This document shows, in pieces, positions 1 through 10,591 of a DNA stretch of 64,000 nucleotides. Under the pieces are notes generated by a model that made no database searches, was not told the origin of the DNA, and saw only the letters and a list, made by a program, of their open reading frames with translations. Position 1 is the stretch's first letter; the number at the start of each line of letters is the position of its first letter. Position numbers and translations under genes: made by a program. The DNA is from Heterodera schachtii (taxonomy: Eukaryota > Nematoda > Chromadorea > Rhabditida > Heteroderidae), in assembly GCA_023374025.1 (NCBI GenBank), contig SIJG01000098.1, positions 246,379 to 310,378 of the forward strand, given 5' to 3'.

Positions 1-1
1 C

Positions 2-1176
2 GATCAACAGCGCGGATGGGTGAGCACGTGTACATCGATTGAGCTGAACGCGGCGCTGGATGAAGGCTACCGGGTTACCAAGCTCTTCCGCGTGCTTGAG
101 TATGAGCACAGCGACGACAAACTCTTCCGTGGCTACATCGCTGAATTTATGGCCCAAAAAATACAAGCATCTGACTTTGCGGCCAACATCAAAGGCAACA
201 ATGAGCTGGAGGAGCAGTTTGTCAATGAGTGCCATGAGATGTTCGGCATCACCATCGACCCGGAGCAGATGGCAGTGAACAAAGGAAAGCGTTCGATCGC
301 CAAGCTTTGCCTGAATAACCTTTGTGAGTGATTTAATCGGCTTATGCTTAGTTTGAGCTCATTTTTAGGGGGCCGTTTTTCATTGCGAAATTTTGGCCTG
401 GCCCAAACGGTGATTACGGATGACCCTGCAGTTTTGGCTGAGTACTTGGACAACAAATCCATCGATGTGATGTCCATCGACGAGCTGAATGAGACAACAA
501 TTCTGATCAGTTACATGCAGAAAAAGGAATGGGTTGAAGAACATGAATGTTCAAATATTGGTGAGAGATGATTAATTGAAATTATAAATTTAAATTTTCA
601 GTTATTTCTCTTTGGACAACATCTGCAGCTCGGCTTCTCCTTCTGAGAGCGATGCAAATGGTTGTCCGAACACCAGGCTGCAGACTTTTGTATACGGACA
701 CGGACTCGCTCATCTTTGCTCATCTCATTGCCAATTGCCCTCTCCAAACGGGTCCACACCTCGGCCAATTCACGGACGAATATCCCGACCATGAAATTGT
801 TGAGTACTGCAGTGGGGGAGCCAAACAGGTAGTAAAACAAATTAAAAACAATTTAAATGTTAATATTAAGTACGGTTTAAAACTCAAACGAAATGGATCA
901 GTGGAACATGTTCTGAAGCTGCGGGGCATAACACTCAACTATGACGTCATGCACAATCACGCCTTGCGCTATGACACCTTCAAAGAGCAAGTGCTTCGGT
1001 TCGCAACAAGCGGAGAGTGTGAGCCGATAAATGTTGTCTATCCCAATTTTTTAAGGCCATCCATTAAAGATGGGGGTGTCACCTCAGCCCCCCTACGTAA
1101 AATGTACCGGCCATATGTAGGAAAGGGGATTGTTGGGCATAATTTTAATGTTTTGGACTTTGGCCATTCTTTGTAA
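2..1176 (+). CDS. Polinton-type DNA polymerase B, C-terminal part, three small introns
   Basis: The frame is open from the window edge and is the C-terminal half of a protein-primed family B polymerase, colinear with the PolB of the complete Polinton at 31.7-35.8 kb. Introns at 324-368, 561-601 and 829-870 (45, 41 and 42 nt) have GT..AG ends; the first two change frame and the third is in frame, and removing them aligns the protein with the other copy without gaps at those points. Visible palm residues are the Asn-Leu-Trp-Gly motif across intron 1 and the catalytic Thr-Asp-Thr-Asp-Ser near base 700. The stop is at 1174-1176 at the same place as in the other copy. The N-terminal exonuclease and palm motif A lie outside the window. 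No disabling break is seen in this part. It could be a live element of another lineage or a host-resident remnant. Confidence 0.88.
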
Positions 1177-1592
1177 TCATTATTTAATGATTATTGTTGT
1201 ATTTTTTACTTTGTGTATAAATTTCTTGCATAATTAACACTTGGAAGATAACTTTGTGTCAAAATTAATGCTCAGAAGTTGTCACTTTAAGGTAGAAAAG
1301 TGCATAATTAAAGGCGGGAAAATAATATTTTAAAATAATTAAGAAAAAGAAATGATCATTTTAATGAGAAGCGTAACGAAGTGTTATTTTTGGGTAGAAA
1401 AATGCATAATTAAGGAAAAAAAATTTTATTATTTTTTTTAATTGTTTAAATTGTTTGTTATTTTTATTGCTATATTTTAAGTTTTTTATTCTCTTGCTTT
1501 CCGCCAAGAATTCATTACGCAACATTTCCAAGTCCAATTTTTACATGTATTTAATTTATATTGCTTTATTTACTGTTACTGTTTATTTATTA
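1177..1592. other. AT-rich intergenic, no gene seen
   Basis: This stretch separates PolB from the tRNA-like gene. It holds short repeats of the type tgcataatta (near 1225, 1300 and 1405) and no convincing open frame; the 65-codon frame at 1455-1652 runs into the tRNA-like gene and lacks support. Confidence 0.5.
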
Positions 1593-1663
1593 ACGACCGG
1601 CAGGATTCGAACCTGCAGCCTCAGCACTGAGTGCTGCGCTCTTACCATTTGAGCTACGGTCGC
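1593..1663 (-). tRNA. tRNA or tRNA-like gene, anticodon unclear
   Basis: Read on the minus strand, the ends pair as a 7-bp acceptor stem (GCGACCG with CGGTCGT, one G-T pair). The D stem GCTC/GAGC and the T arm with a perfect B box GGTTCGAATCC are clear. The A box is TAGCTCAAATGG. The anticodon arm is odd: CAGCA pairs fully with TGCTG around a loop of only five bases (CTCAG). A 7-base loop needs a shorter stem and gives no conventional U33. There is no long variable arm, so a Leu(CAG) reading is doubtful. A tRNA pseudogene or a nematode-specific odd tRNA are both possible. Confidence 0.7.
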
Positions 1664-1770
1664 CCATTAATCTTTACCACTTTTCTTTTTAAATTGCTAA
1701 AATTGTCAAATTTATGTAAAAAAGGAAAAAGCAAAGTGAATTTAATGTCGAGAAAAAACATTAGCATGAT

Positions 1771-2301
1771 TTACCAATAAAACTCAGGAGATTTTTGGCT
1801 ACATTGATCGCGTCCAGTGTCTTCTTCATCACGCAAAACTAAAGTTTTGTCCGACAGGGTTGACGAGCTGCTGCAAATGTCATCCCTCTCCTTGAACAAG
1901 TTGCCCAGCCATTGTCCGATCGGTTGTTGTTCTTTCACAATTTCGAGCAGTTCCATCGGGTAGTTACGATTCTCGCCGCACTCAAAGCGTTCAACAATGC
2001 ACGGAATGTAGGGGTGATGCAGTTTTACACGGTGTCGGGCATAAAAATGTGCCGCTACATTTATATTAAACGGCTGGCGAAGACGGCCATAGGCTGGCAC
2101 GAATGCCGCTCCCTTTTCCGTTATCCCATCAATAAAGAAAGTCTTGTGCATGCCATTTCGGTCTTTGTAGGTTGTTTGAACTTTTTTGCCGGTCAACTCT
2201 TTCATTGCGCGTTCCCGATCCTCAGGATGGTTTAGACGATCGCGAAGTGTTTTAGGAGAACAACCAAAAAATTGCGCGCAATATTCGCTGACCAAAACCA
2301 T
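1771..2301 (-). CDS. stand-alone PAZ-domain protein (Polinton-associated, copy 1)
   Basis: A 176-residue intronless frame. Residues about 38-122 match the PAZ fold of Argonaute proteins: a strand with QTTYKDR, then FIDGIT, then the hallmark helix-strand block with HFYARHR followed by LHHPYIPCIVE, and finally YPMELLEI. No PIWI, MID or RNase III part is present. It is homologous along its length to the 160-residue protein at 22600-23082 inside the complete Polinton; both share DRLNHPE in the N-terminal helix and both end in Tyr-Trp. It lies tail-to-tail with the PolB gene, with the tRNA-like gene between, and head-to-head with the next gene at 2445. Family knowledge: PAZ binds the 3' end of small RNAs. 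A role in blocking RNA silencing is inference. Confidence 0.82.
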   Translation of the reverse strand: MVLVSEYCAQFFGCSPKTLRDRLNHPEDRERAMKELTGKKVQTTYKDRNGMHKTFFIDGITEKGAAFVPAYGRLRQPFNINVAAHFYARHRVKLHHPYIPCIVERFECGENRNYPMELLEIVKEQQPIGQWLGNLFKERDDICSSSSTLSDKTLVLRDEEDTGRDQCSQKSPEFYW

Positions 2302-2444
2302 TTTGAAAAAATTGCAAATGATTGTCGTAAAATGACGGGTGAACTCATTATCTGTGTTTTAAGCCCCGCCCAAATTGTGCCAAAACAAGCTGCTTTGCCT
2401 CCCCGCTATTAAGGCCAAATCATTTTATAATTTTCAATTAAAAA

Positions 2445-2821
2445 ATGCTCTCGACTCAATCTTCCCGCAACGACAAAAAGGAAATGGAGGGTCAAGAAGA
2501 GCAGTGTGAAAATTCGCCCACAAAAAAGCAAAAATTGGACAAGCCAAAGGTGTATGACAGTATGCTGTGGAAGATACTCAAGGGCAAATACATGATCAGC
2601 ATGTATCTTTGTGCAGGTAATAAACATTTAAATATTTTTCAAATTTTAAATTTAATTTTGCAGATGATTGGCGAAAACTGTTCGAGAACCGCGAAAAAGT
2701 TCAGCGTTCCGCGGATGACCGAGTGCGCGTTAGCTTTGACATGTGTGAAGAATGCGCGCGTGTCAATTGCCGTATGACTGACCTGATTGCACCACCAAAA
2801 AAAAATAATTTAATCTTGTAA
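2445..2821 (+). CDS. small Cys-containing protein, two exons, unknown
   Basis: The ATG at 2445 opens a Lys/Glu/Gln-rich N-terminus. An intron at 2617-2663 (47 nt, GT..CAG) removes the stop-bearing extension, and the frame then runs 158 nt to TAA at 2819-2821, giving 109 residues in all. The second exon contains the cluster MCEECARVNC, which could bind a metal. It starts about 140 bp from the divergent PAZ gene and may share its promoter region; TTTTATAATTTT lies about 20 nt before the ATG. I do not recognise a family. Reading the unspliced frame (110 codons ending at 2777) is the alternative, but the splice sites and the Cys-rich second exon favour the spliced form. Confidence 0.55.
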
Positions 2822-3105
2822 TCTCATATTTAAAATCATATTTAAAATTGTAATTGCTTGGATAAATTTAATTATTCGATCTTTTGGTTTATTACCATTT
2901 TTGAGGGGGCGGGGGAGGGTCTCATTGGCTTTCCCTAATTATTAAGAAATAAAACAATATTAAAAGGTGACGGGGGATTTCAGTTAATTGCATCTGCACT
3001 CTCGACCAATTATTCATTCATCCATTTTTACCCCTGCTCTTCGTTTTTGGGTTTCTCCTTTTAAATTTTTAATTTCATAGAAAATTTCCGCTTATTAATT
3101 TTATT

Positions 3106-3638
3106 ATGGCCCCATCCAAGCGAAAATCAACCAAACCATCCTTGTTTGGTGTTGCGAGTATGTTCACTTATTGTTCATTGAACTTTTTTAAATTTGGTGC
3201 GGGATTTCAGAATGTGGCGAGTGTCATCAGCGCCGGTGCCGCTCTTGTGAGGCATTGCGCAAACACAACCGCAATCTGGCACGAATTGGAAAGCCGCATG
3301 GCCGACTATCGTTGGAATTCGGCCCATTGAACCGGAAGCAGACTGTGCAAAATGGGTTCGCCACAACTCCGTTTGAGGCGGCTGTTCAGCCAGGCGGTGA
3401 TTCCCGTTCGCTGTTCCGTTGGGGTGCTCCGGAGGACGGATGCAAAATACCATCAAAATTGTTCTATCCGAACAAATTTGGTATGTGTCTTTGTTCAATT
3501 GATGAGGCCTCATTTTTTGGAAGTTGTGGGCATGTTGGCCTTTGCCGAAGTTGCCTGCTGTACCATTTGCAAAATTCACCTAAACCAAGTCAATGTCCAT
3601 ACTGCAAGGCATTGACCAATTACTACATGCAACATTAA
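3106..3638 (+). CDS. RING-type zinc-finger protein, two exons
   Basis: Exon 1 (3106-3157) encodes a short basic N-terminus; an intron at 3158-3210 (53 nt, GTATGT..TTTCAG) joins it to a long exon ending at TAA 3636-3638, 159 residues in total. Just after the junction is a zinc-knuckle-like CGECHQRRCRSC. The C-terminus carries a RING-like set: CLC, then SCGH, then LCRSC, then CPYC, spaced as in C3HC4 fingers of E3 ubiquitin ligases, except that the first pair is C-x-C and not C-x2-C. It sits in the PolB/PAZ cluster with similar base composition. The function is probably ubiquitin transfer; the target is unknown. It may be a captured host gene of the Polinton remnant or an unrelated host gene. 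Confidence 0.7.
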
Positions 3639-4107
3639 TTGGTTCATGCCTTGCTGAATGGGCACTGACTGGGTCTAAGAAGTTTTTTGCAACTGCTACA
3701 GTAGGTGCCGACGAATTTTAAAAGGTTGACAAATAGGACAATTTAAGGGTGTACTAGTAAAAACTTTAGCATTGCCTAATATGCCCACCAATACCATTGT
3801 GAATTTGTAAAACTTAAATGAATTTGCAACTTTTTTATGTTATTTATCACCTTTTTATATGTATTAATGTTTTCATTTTAATTTTGCCATATAAAAATTC
3901 ATTTGTTTAAATTTTTGATTTTTGATACCAATTTTGGTAGCTAATAATCAACAACAGTTTATTTAACAAATTTAAAAACATGAAAAATGGAAATGATCAA
4001 TTACGAATCGTGTCGTTGTTGGCTTTCCGTAATAGCTTCTGTCGTCCGGAACGGTTTCGCGTTTAAAACAGTGAAACCGATTAAAGAGATAAAGAATTTC
4101 GAGAAAG
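3639..4107. other. non-coding spacer before the minisatellite
   Basis: The stretch is AT-rich and I see no supported gene. A frame opening at 3987 (CR-W-rich start, then RE-rich) runs straight into the minisatellite; without splice signals or homology I do not call it. Confidence 0.4.
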
Positions 4108-5545
4108 AGAGAGAGGGGAGGGAGTGCCACGGGGGGCCCTCACCAATGGGGAAGAGAAAGAGAGAGAGAGAGAGAGGGAGTGCCGCTTGGGCCCTCACCA
4201 ATTGGGGAGAGAAAGAGAGAGAGAGGGGAGGGAGTGCCGCTTGGGCCCTCACCAGTGAGGGAAAAAGAAAAGGGGAGGGAGTGCCGCGAGGGCCCTCACC
4301 AATGGGAAAGAGAAAGAGAGAGAAGGAGGGAGTGCCACATGGGCCCTCACCAAATGGGAAGAGAAAGAGAGAGAGGAGAGGGAGTGCCGCAGAAAAAGAA
4401 AAGGGGAGGGAGTGCCGCGAGGGCCCTCACCAATGGGAAAGAGAAAGAGAGAGAAGGAGGGAGTGCCACATGGGCCCTCACCAATTGGGGAGAGAAAGAG
4501 ATGGAGGGAGGGAGTGCCACGGGGGCCCTCACCAATTGGGGAGAGAAAGAGAGAGAGGGGAGGGAGTGCCGCGAGGGCCCTCACCAAATGGGAAGAGAAA
4601 AAGGGGAGGGAGTGCCACAAAGGCCCTCACCAATGGGGAAGAGAAAGAGAGAGAGGGGAGGGAGTGCCATGAAGGCCCTCACCAATTGGGGAGAGAAAGA
4701 GAGAGAGACGGGAGGGAGTGCCATGAAGGCCCTCACCAATTGGGGAGAGAAAGAGAGAGAGAGAGAGGGGAGGGAGTGCCATGAAGACCCTCACCAATTG
4801 GGGAGAGAAAGAGAGAGGGAGTGCCACTGGGGCCCTCACCAATAGGGAAGAGAAAAAGGGGAGGGAGTGCCACGAGGGGCCCTCACCAAATGGGAAGTGA
4901 GAGAGGGAGGGAGTGCCGCGAGGGCCCTCACCAAATGGGAAGTGAGAGAGGGAGGGAGTGCCGCGAGGGCCCTCACCAAATGGGAAGAGAAAAAGGGGAG
5001 GGAGTGCCACAAAGGCCCTCACCAATTGGGAAGAGAAAGAGAGAGAGGGAGGGAGTGCCGCAAGGGCCCTCACCAATTGGGGAGAGAAAGAGAGAGAGGG
5101 AGGGAGTGCCGCGAGGGCCCTCACCAATTGGGGAGAGAAAGAGAGAGAGGGAGGGAGTGCCGCGAGGGCCCTCACCAAATGGGAAGAGAAAAAGGGGAGG
5201 GAGTGCCACAAAGGCCCTCACCAATTGGGAAGAGAAAGAGAGAGAGAGAGGGAGTGCCGCAAGGGCCCTCACCAATTGGGGAGAGAAAGAGAGAGAGGGA
5301 GGGAGTGCCGCGAGGGCCCTCACCAATTGGGGAGAGAAAGAGAGAGAGGGAGGGAGTGCCGCGAGGGCCCTCACCAAATGGGAAGAGAAAAAGGGGAGGG
5401 AGTGCCGCGAGGGCCCTCACCAATTGGGGAGAGAAAGAGAGAGAGGGGAGGGAGTGCCGCGAGGGCCCTCACCAGTTGGGAGAGAAAGAGAGAGAGGGGA
5501 GGGAGTGCCACGAGGGCCCTCACCAAATGGGGAGAGAAAGAGAAA
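4108..5545. repeat. 51-bp G/A-rich minisatellite, about 29 units
   Basis: The core GGAGTGCC recurs about 29 times (for example 4120, 4169, 4222, 5053, 5104, 5155 and 5503), mostly 51 bp apart, with units of 29-61 bp. Each unit has the palindrome GAGGGCCCTC, then CACCAATTGGG, then a GAGA run. Because 51 is divisible by three and the unit has no stops in several frames, long artificial frames arise on both strands. Units fall into subtypes (AATGGGAAGAG versus AATTGGGGAGAG) in a higher-order pattern. Around 5555-5575 a minus-strand donor-like GTAAGTATT borders the array. Confidence 0.9.
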
Positions 5546-5664
5546 AATGTCTGAAAAATACTTACTCGTTTTCGGTTTGCGCTGTTGTGAGCCGGTTGAA
5601 AAGCCAATGGAAGCACAATTTTGGCCAACGGCACTTTAAAATTTTTAATTTTATGTAATTAAAT

Positions 5665-7287
5665 TTATAATTTGAAAACTTTCCAACCTGGTCTCTTTTC
5701 GGCGTCGACTCGCCCACTCGATGCGTCGTCTTGTGCATTTTCCAATACTTCTTCGCCTTCTGTTGGTAATGGTAGTGGTGCTGGTGTTGGTGGTGGTGCT
5801 GGTGTTGGTGGTGGTGCTGGTGTTGGTGGCTGTGGTGCTGCTGGTGGTGCTGCTGGTGATGTTGGTGCTGGTATTGGTGGTCGTGGTGCTGCTGGTGGTG
5901 TTGGTGGTGTCGGTGCTAGTGGTGGTGTTGGCGCTGGTGGCAGTGGTGTCGGTGCTAGTGGTGCCGATGGTGGTGGTGGTGGTGCGTCGGTTTCTGCTGT
6001 TGCTGCTGGTGCATCAATCAATGCATCCCCTTCCTCTGTCAATGCCACCGCTGCCGCCGCCGCCTCTCCCTCAGTCAATGCCAACGCCGCCGCCTCTCCC
6101 TCAGTCAATGCCACCGCCGCCGTCGCCGCCTCTCCCTCAGTAAATGCCAACGCCGCCGCCTCAGTCAATGCCACCGCCGCCGTCGCCGCCTCTCCCTCAG
6201 TCAATGCCACCGCCGCCGTCGCCGCCTCTCCCTCAGTAAATGCCAACGCCGCCGCCGCCGCCTCTCCCTCTGTGAATGCCACCGCCGCCGCCGCCGCTTC
6301 AGTCCCGGCATTCGCGTCCAGTGCTACTTTGTTATTATTATTATTTTATTTTTAAATTAATTTTTACCAAAAATTTGGCGAACCGCTGTGCGCCGCCCGG
6401 GATAGGCCCTCTCGGCCTCTCCCACCCTCTGCACTCGAACGTTGGTCATCCACGACGCGGGGCGCACCGGAAACACCCTCCCGTGTTCCGGTGTGTGCCC
6501 CGCGTCGTGGGCGGCCTCCCACGCCGCATAGATTAATGGCGCTTGCTGGAATTTATTTTGTTTTTATTTATTTATATAATAATTAAAATTATTAATAATT
6601 TCTTACCGCGCGGATGGCCGCCTCGTCCTCCCACGAATCCTGCTCGAAGGGAAATCCATCCCAGTGGACCCGCAGTTCGCGAGAAGCGCCACTCGCGCTC
6701 TTTCTGCTGGTGACGATGGCCGAGATCCGATAGCTGTAGGGGAATTTAAAAAAAAATTAATTAAATCAATTCAAATTTAAAAAAAAGTCAAATTTTGAAA
6801 TTTAAAAAAAAATGCTCTTGACTTACCGGAAATTGTCGCGCAATGTCCGCCGCCCGCGCCCCCTCACCGGCGCCGTGCCTTCCGTCGTGCCATCATTTGC
6901 TGCTGCTGGTGGTGGTGGTGTCTGGGGCTGTCGCACTTCTATAATTTGATTAGTTATTATTTTGGAATTTTTAATTTTTAATTATTTATTTTTTAATTCA
7001 TCAAACTCACCGTCTAAAAAGACGATGTCCTCCTCCTGCTCGCTGAGGTCTCCAGCGTCGCGCATCAACTTTACCCAGCGCTCTGTTGGCCGACAATTCT
7101 CAGTAATTGTCTCGGTGCGGCACGTGGGGCATTTGCCACCACGCTTGATGAGGTGCTTGGCGATGCACCCCAAGTGGTAGGCCCCCGTGCAGCGGCAGTT
7201 GAGGTGGACCACCATTCTCGAACCGTCGGGGGCCTCACCAGGCTCGGGGTACAGAGCGCCAGTGCAAAAGCACGTTTCAGCATCCAT
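5665..7287 (-). CDS. RING finger plus chromodomain protein with Ala/Pro-rich tail, five exons
   Basis: I infer five exons on the minus strand: 7287-7011, 6938-6827, 6733-6607, 6545-6368 and 6323-5665. Every junction is GT..AG and phases fit throughout (1353 nt, 450 residues). Exon 1 has a RING-like set: CFC, NCRC, YHLGC and KCPTC. Exon 3 encodes a chromodomain-like segment: YRISAIV..., a basic linker, LRVHWDGF, then DSWEDE, matching the W-x-G-[FY] and tWE signature. Exon 4 is Arg/Ala-rich. Exon 5 is repetitive (TEGEAA units, then Pro-rich) and ends EKRPGWKVFKL. The plus strand of exon 5 is also open (Gly/Ala-rich), a shadow of the triplet repeats. The chromodomain suggests chromatin targeting and the RING ubiquitin transfer. 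No mRNA evidence is available. Confidence 0.62.
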
Positions 7288-7600
7288 CTAACTTTTTAAA
7301 AATCAAAAACTACACAAAATAATAGAAATTTTAAAAAATGGTTGAGATGGGGGGGGGGGGGCGAGCAGGTCATAATGACCCTCGGCATCACAAGCGAAGG
7401 AGGGGAGGCATTGCGAGCGCAGGGCATAACAGCAGTGGAAGAGGAGAGAAAAACGGAGGGGGTTCAGCAATCAATTGGCGTCGCTTTTCCCCGACCACCT
7501 TCCCCACCCCCCCCCCCCCCAACACAAACATTAACTTAACTGACCACCTGTTCACCTCCCCCCGCCCCCCAGGTGCGCGAAACCCGCGCACATAACACCG
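7288..7600. other. GC-rich spacer with homopolymer tracts
   Basis: Upstream of the RING-chromodomain gene. It contains a G13 tract near 7349 and a C14 tract near 7507. Open frames here are low-complexity and unsupported. Confidence 0.4.
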
Positions 7601-7607
7601 GTACAGA

Positions 7608-7885
7608 CCCCCATTTGCGCGAAAATTTCGCGCACTACGACGGTCCCGACCAATCCCCCAAACCCCTTTGATCCCCCGCCGACACCCTCCCGAACTCTTA
7701 GCGCGCGAAAATTTCGCGCACTACGACGGTCCCGACCAACCCCCCCAAGCCCCCTTTGATCCCGCCGACACCCACCCCAAACCCTACGCCCAGCGCGCGA
7801 AACCCTTTGATCCGCGCCGCAAAAACACCCAAAACCCTGTCGCTAGTGCGCGAACATCTCGCGCGCTACGACGGTGTGGCAGGGC
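7608..7885. repeat. GC-rich degenerate tandem repeat with palindrome GCGCGAAAATTTCGCGC
   Basis: About three units of 85-95 bp. Each has a palindromic core (GCGCGAAAATTTCGCGC at about 7616 and 7704, degraded near 7850) followed by ACTACGACGGT and a C-rich arm containing CCTTTGATCC. It is much richer in CpG than its surroundings. Confidence 0.7.
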
Positions 7886-8336
7886 TAACTACTAATGTCA
7901 GTCAACGCAAATGAAGCGGAGGACCAAATGAGAAACGAAATGTAAATAATAATTAAGAATCAATTAAATCAATTAATGAATGGGCTCACCTGCTTCGGAC
8001 TTGATCTAGACTTATTTAAGAGTGCTGACAACTCCGATATCCTTTATAAATCCATATAGCATCCGGTACTTTTGGTCTATAACGAACAAATTCGAAAGAA
8101 CTTTGGAAGGAAACCAATTCATTGGAGAGACTGAGTTTTTTTTTTGTCCAAAAATTCTTTCGCATTCTTACATTATAGACCTGGAGGAACCGATTGCTAA
8201 CTATTTTTCCAAGATTTTGTGTTTTTAGAGTCCCAAAGGGGGTAGATTTGCATAAAAAGTCGAAAAAATGTAAGCATTTATTATCCCCGGACTCGGGTCG
8301 GGGAGCAACACTAATTAAAGCAATTAATGGCGGTAA
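7886..8336. other. intergenic stretch, no supported gene
   Basis: AT-rich with short open frames only. It lies upstream of the family gene that begins near 8337, whose first exon or promoter may be here but cannot be placed. Confidence 0.35.
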
Positions 8337-10294
8337 TTAGTCCGGTTCAGTTACATCTGTGGCGACGGTTGGCTGGGGGTTTTTCATTTGCTTCCGCCTG
8401 CTCAGCTTGGCCTTCAAATTGCGCTGCTCAGCCGCCGATTTGACTGTTTGGTCGACGAACACTTCAAAACGCGGCGATGGATGCTCGGATTTGTGCGCAT
8501 TGGCAACAAAATTGGCGCAAATGGCACCACCGAATTGACAGTCAAAAATTCACGTGCCAAAACATTGCCATTGCCGGACAAAGCATTGCCCAGCAAAGTG
8601 ATCGGCTTCAAAAGCATTATGATCAGGTATTAAAATGGGCACATGTTTTAAATAGCCACAAAAAAGGGTAAAAATTGGCATGGAAAAGCAAGGACAGTCC
8701 TTAGGGAAAACCAAATCCCAAAAGGGCAATAAATTGGAATTTAGAAGTAAATTTTGAAAACAAAAAGCACAAAAAACGTTAAACTTCTCCCATTCACAAA
8801 GTCAATTGAAACATACCATATATGCTCTAATTATCCCCCCGGGGGGATTATTGTTCAACCTCCTCAGAAAGGGGACATTATGGCCAAGAAAGCTATTCCA
8901 ATCCATCGGAAAACATTTAGTCCTCATATTAGCCGGCCCCATCCCTAAACGGGCGCCCCCCCCCCGTTTCCATGAATGAATGGGATGGTCGATTTGCATC
9001 ATTTTTCCAAATATGCTCAGATGCTGTGACCAAAATACCCTGGTCGCTTTTCTCCACCATTTTCGCGCTTTGTTGGCAGCCCATGGCACAGTTTTGGCCA
9101 TCCAAACATGGAATGATGGCATTTTGGAGTTCGCCGTGCGCACCATTTGGCCCCTTCTCCGGCACAACATTCGCTCCATCACTTTCAGCTACCACAGCGA
9201 TTTGCGCATTTTGCGTCAGTTCTCCCCCTCCATTCTGTCCGATTGCCAATCACTTCGCTCAATCGCTTCATTTGGCGGCATTTTCCCCGCCTTTCCGCCC
9301 GACGACAGTGCCAATGCGTGTGATGGCCAAGCGGTGGCCAAATGGCTGTCGTGCCCGCGGCCGGATGGCGTCCCGAAGATGCTTCGAATCGACTTTTTCC
9401 ACATTAATTTATGGGAAGCAAGAATTGATGGATTGAAAACGGTGATTTGAATTTGCCATTTTCAAATATTCAATTTCGGCACTATCGGGCCCACAATTCC
9501 CTTCTCATTTTTCCTCAAAAATTTTGGCATTTACATAAAAAAATTGACACCACTTCTCATCACAAGTGGTGCTAGAGAAATCTAGAGACAGCCCAAACCC
9601 GTTATTTTCTCTATTTGAGACCGAATCTCGAGCACTATTACTCAATACCATTTATGCACATTATTCCGAATAGGCAAAATATCGAAGCTCCAAACCAAGC
9701 GGAAAATTTTGTGCTTTTTGGCATCCCCGTTTAAAACTTTGGCTTTTTCCTATGCTTTTTTTATCATTAATGATGTTCGAGAACGAAAATTTTCCGAAAC
9801 TTGAGAACGCAAAAACTCGAGATTTTACTCAAGTTGAGGTCAAGACTCTTGAGACTAATTGCGTCATTTTTAATTACGGTTTAATAAACGTATCCTTGTT
9901 GCTCACCAAGCCCAAATTGTTTAAGTTTTTCTTCAACTCCTTTCTGTTTTAGGCATTTGCCAATGCTTCTTCATCTCCTGCCCAATTCATCATTATCCTT
10001 TACTTTTGGATTAAATATTTTGATCTTTCTGCCGCTGTTTTGCCTTTTAATCTGATCAACACTTTTACCGGTGAACGACTGACATTGGCACGCATTGACA
10101 ACGACACTTTTTTGCTGGTTCGATGTCCGCTGGTGCGCGACGAGCCCAAATGGGACAATTGGGAGAGGGAAGCGAAAGAATGGCGAATTGATGGACAAAT
10201 GAACACAATTATCATTGGTGAAAATGAACAAGAACAGGAGGAGGAAAGCGAAGATGATGGCCTTGATTTTGGCAATTTGTTTAACACCGGCTGA
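8337..10294 (+). CDS. member of a cyst-nematode expanded protein family, three exons seen
   Basis: Three exons join in phase: about 8337-8626, 9021-9441 and 9953-10294, with introns 8627-9020 and 9442-9952 (GT..CAG and GT..TTTTAG). The product runs WLGVF.LLPPAQLGL, LLSRRFD.LVDEHFKTRRW, IGNKIGANGT, LPLPDKALPSKVIGF, then WPLLRHNI, DGQAVAKWL, and the closing LTLARID..TFLLVRCPLVRDE..W..WE.EA.EW followed by an acidic tail. From memory, this order is typical of a very large family of uncharacterised proteins, some labelled F-box-like, in Globodera and Heterodera. The in-frame stop at 8334 and the lack of an ATG mean the 5' end is missing or in an upstream exon (acceptor TTCAG at 8346-8350). Intron 1 holds a perfect CCCCCCGGGGGG hairpin. 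Function unknown. Confidence 0.65.
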
Positions 10295-10591
10295 ACAAAA
10301 AGGGCCAATGGTCGACTGAAATGGCATTTTTTGAAAATGCCAATGCCACCCATCTCATCAGGCACTCAAATAAACCAAAGGGGAGGGGAAAATAATTACT
10401 CAGTGCAATTTTAAAACTCTTAAAAAAGTTCATTTTTTGCGCTTGCTATTTTTCGCTCGTGCCATTTTGGACATGGATAAGAGCGGGTAATTTATGTATG
10501 ATTGATGAGATGGGTGGAGGACAGCAATTTCTGTGATTAATGGAAGAAAACAATTTGTAAAAATTAATTAAAGAATGTACATTTTCAAAAA

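Noticed and set aside
4108..5545. Long RE/GP-rich open frames on both strands
   Set aside because: They follow from a stop-free 51-bp repeat; no start context, splice signals or homology select one frame.
5672..6355. Gly/Ala-rich plus-strand protein
   Set aside because: Opposite strand of exon 5 of the RING-chromodomain gene; lacks splice or homology support.
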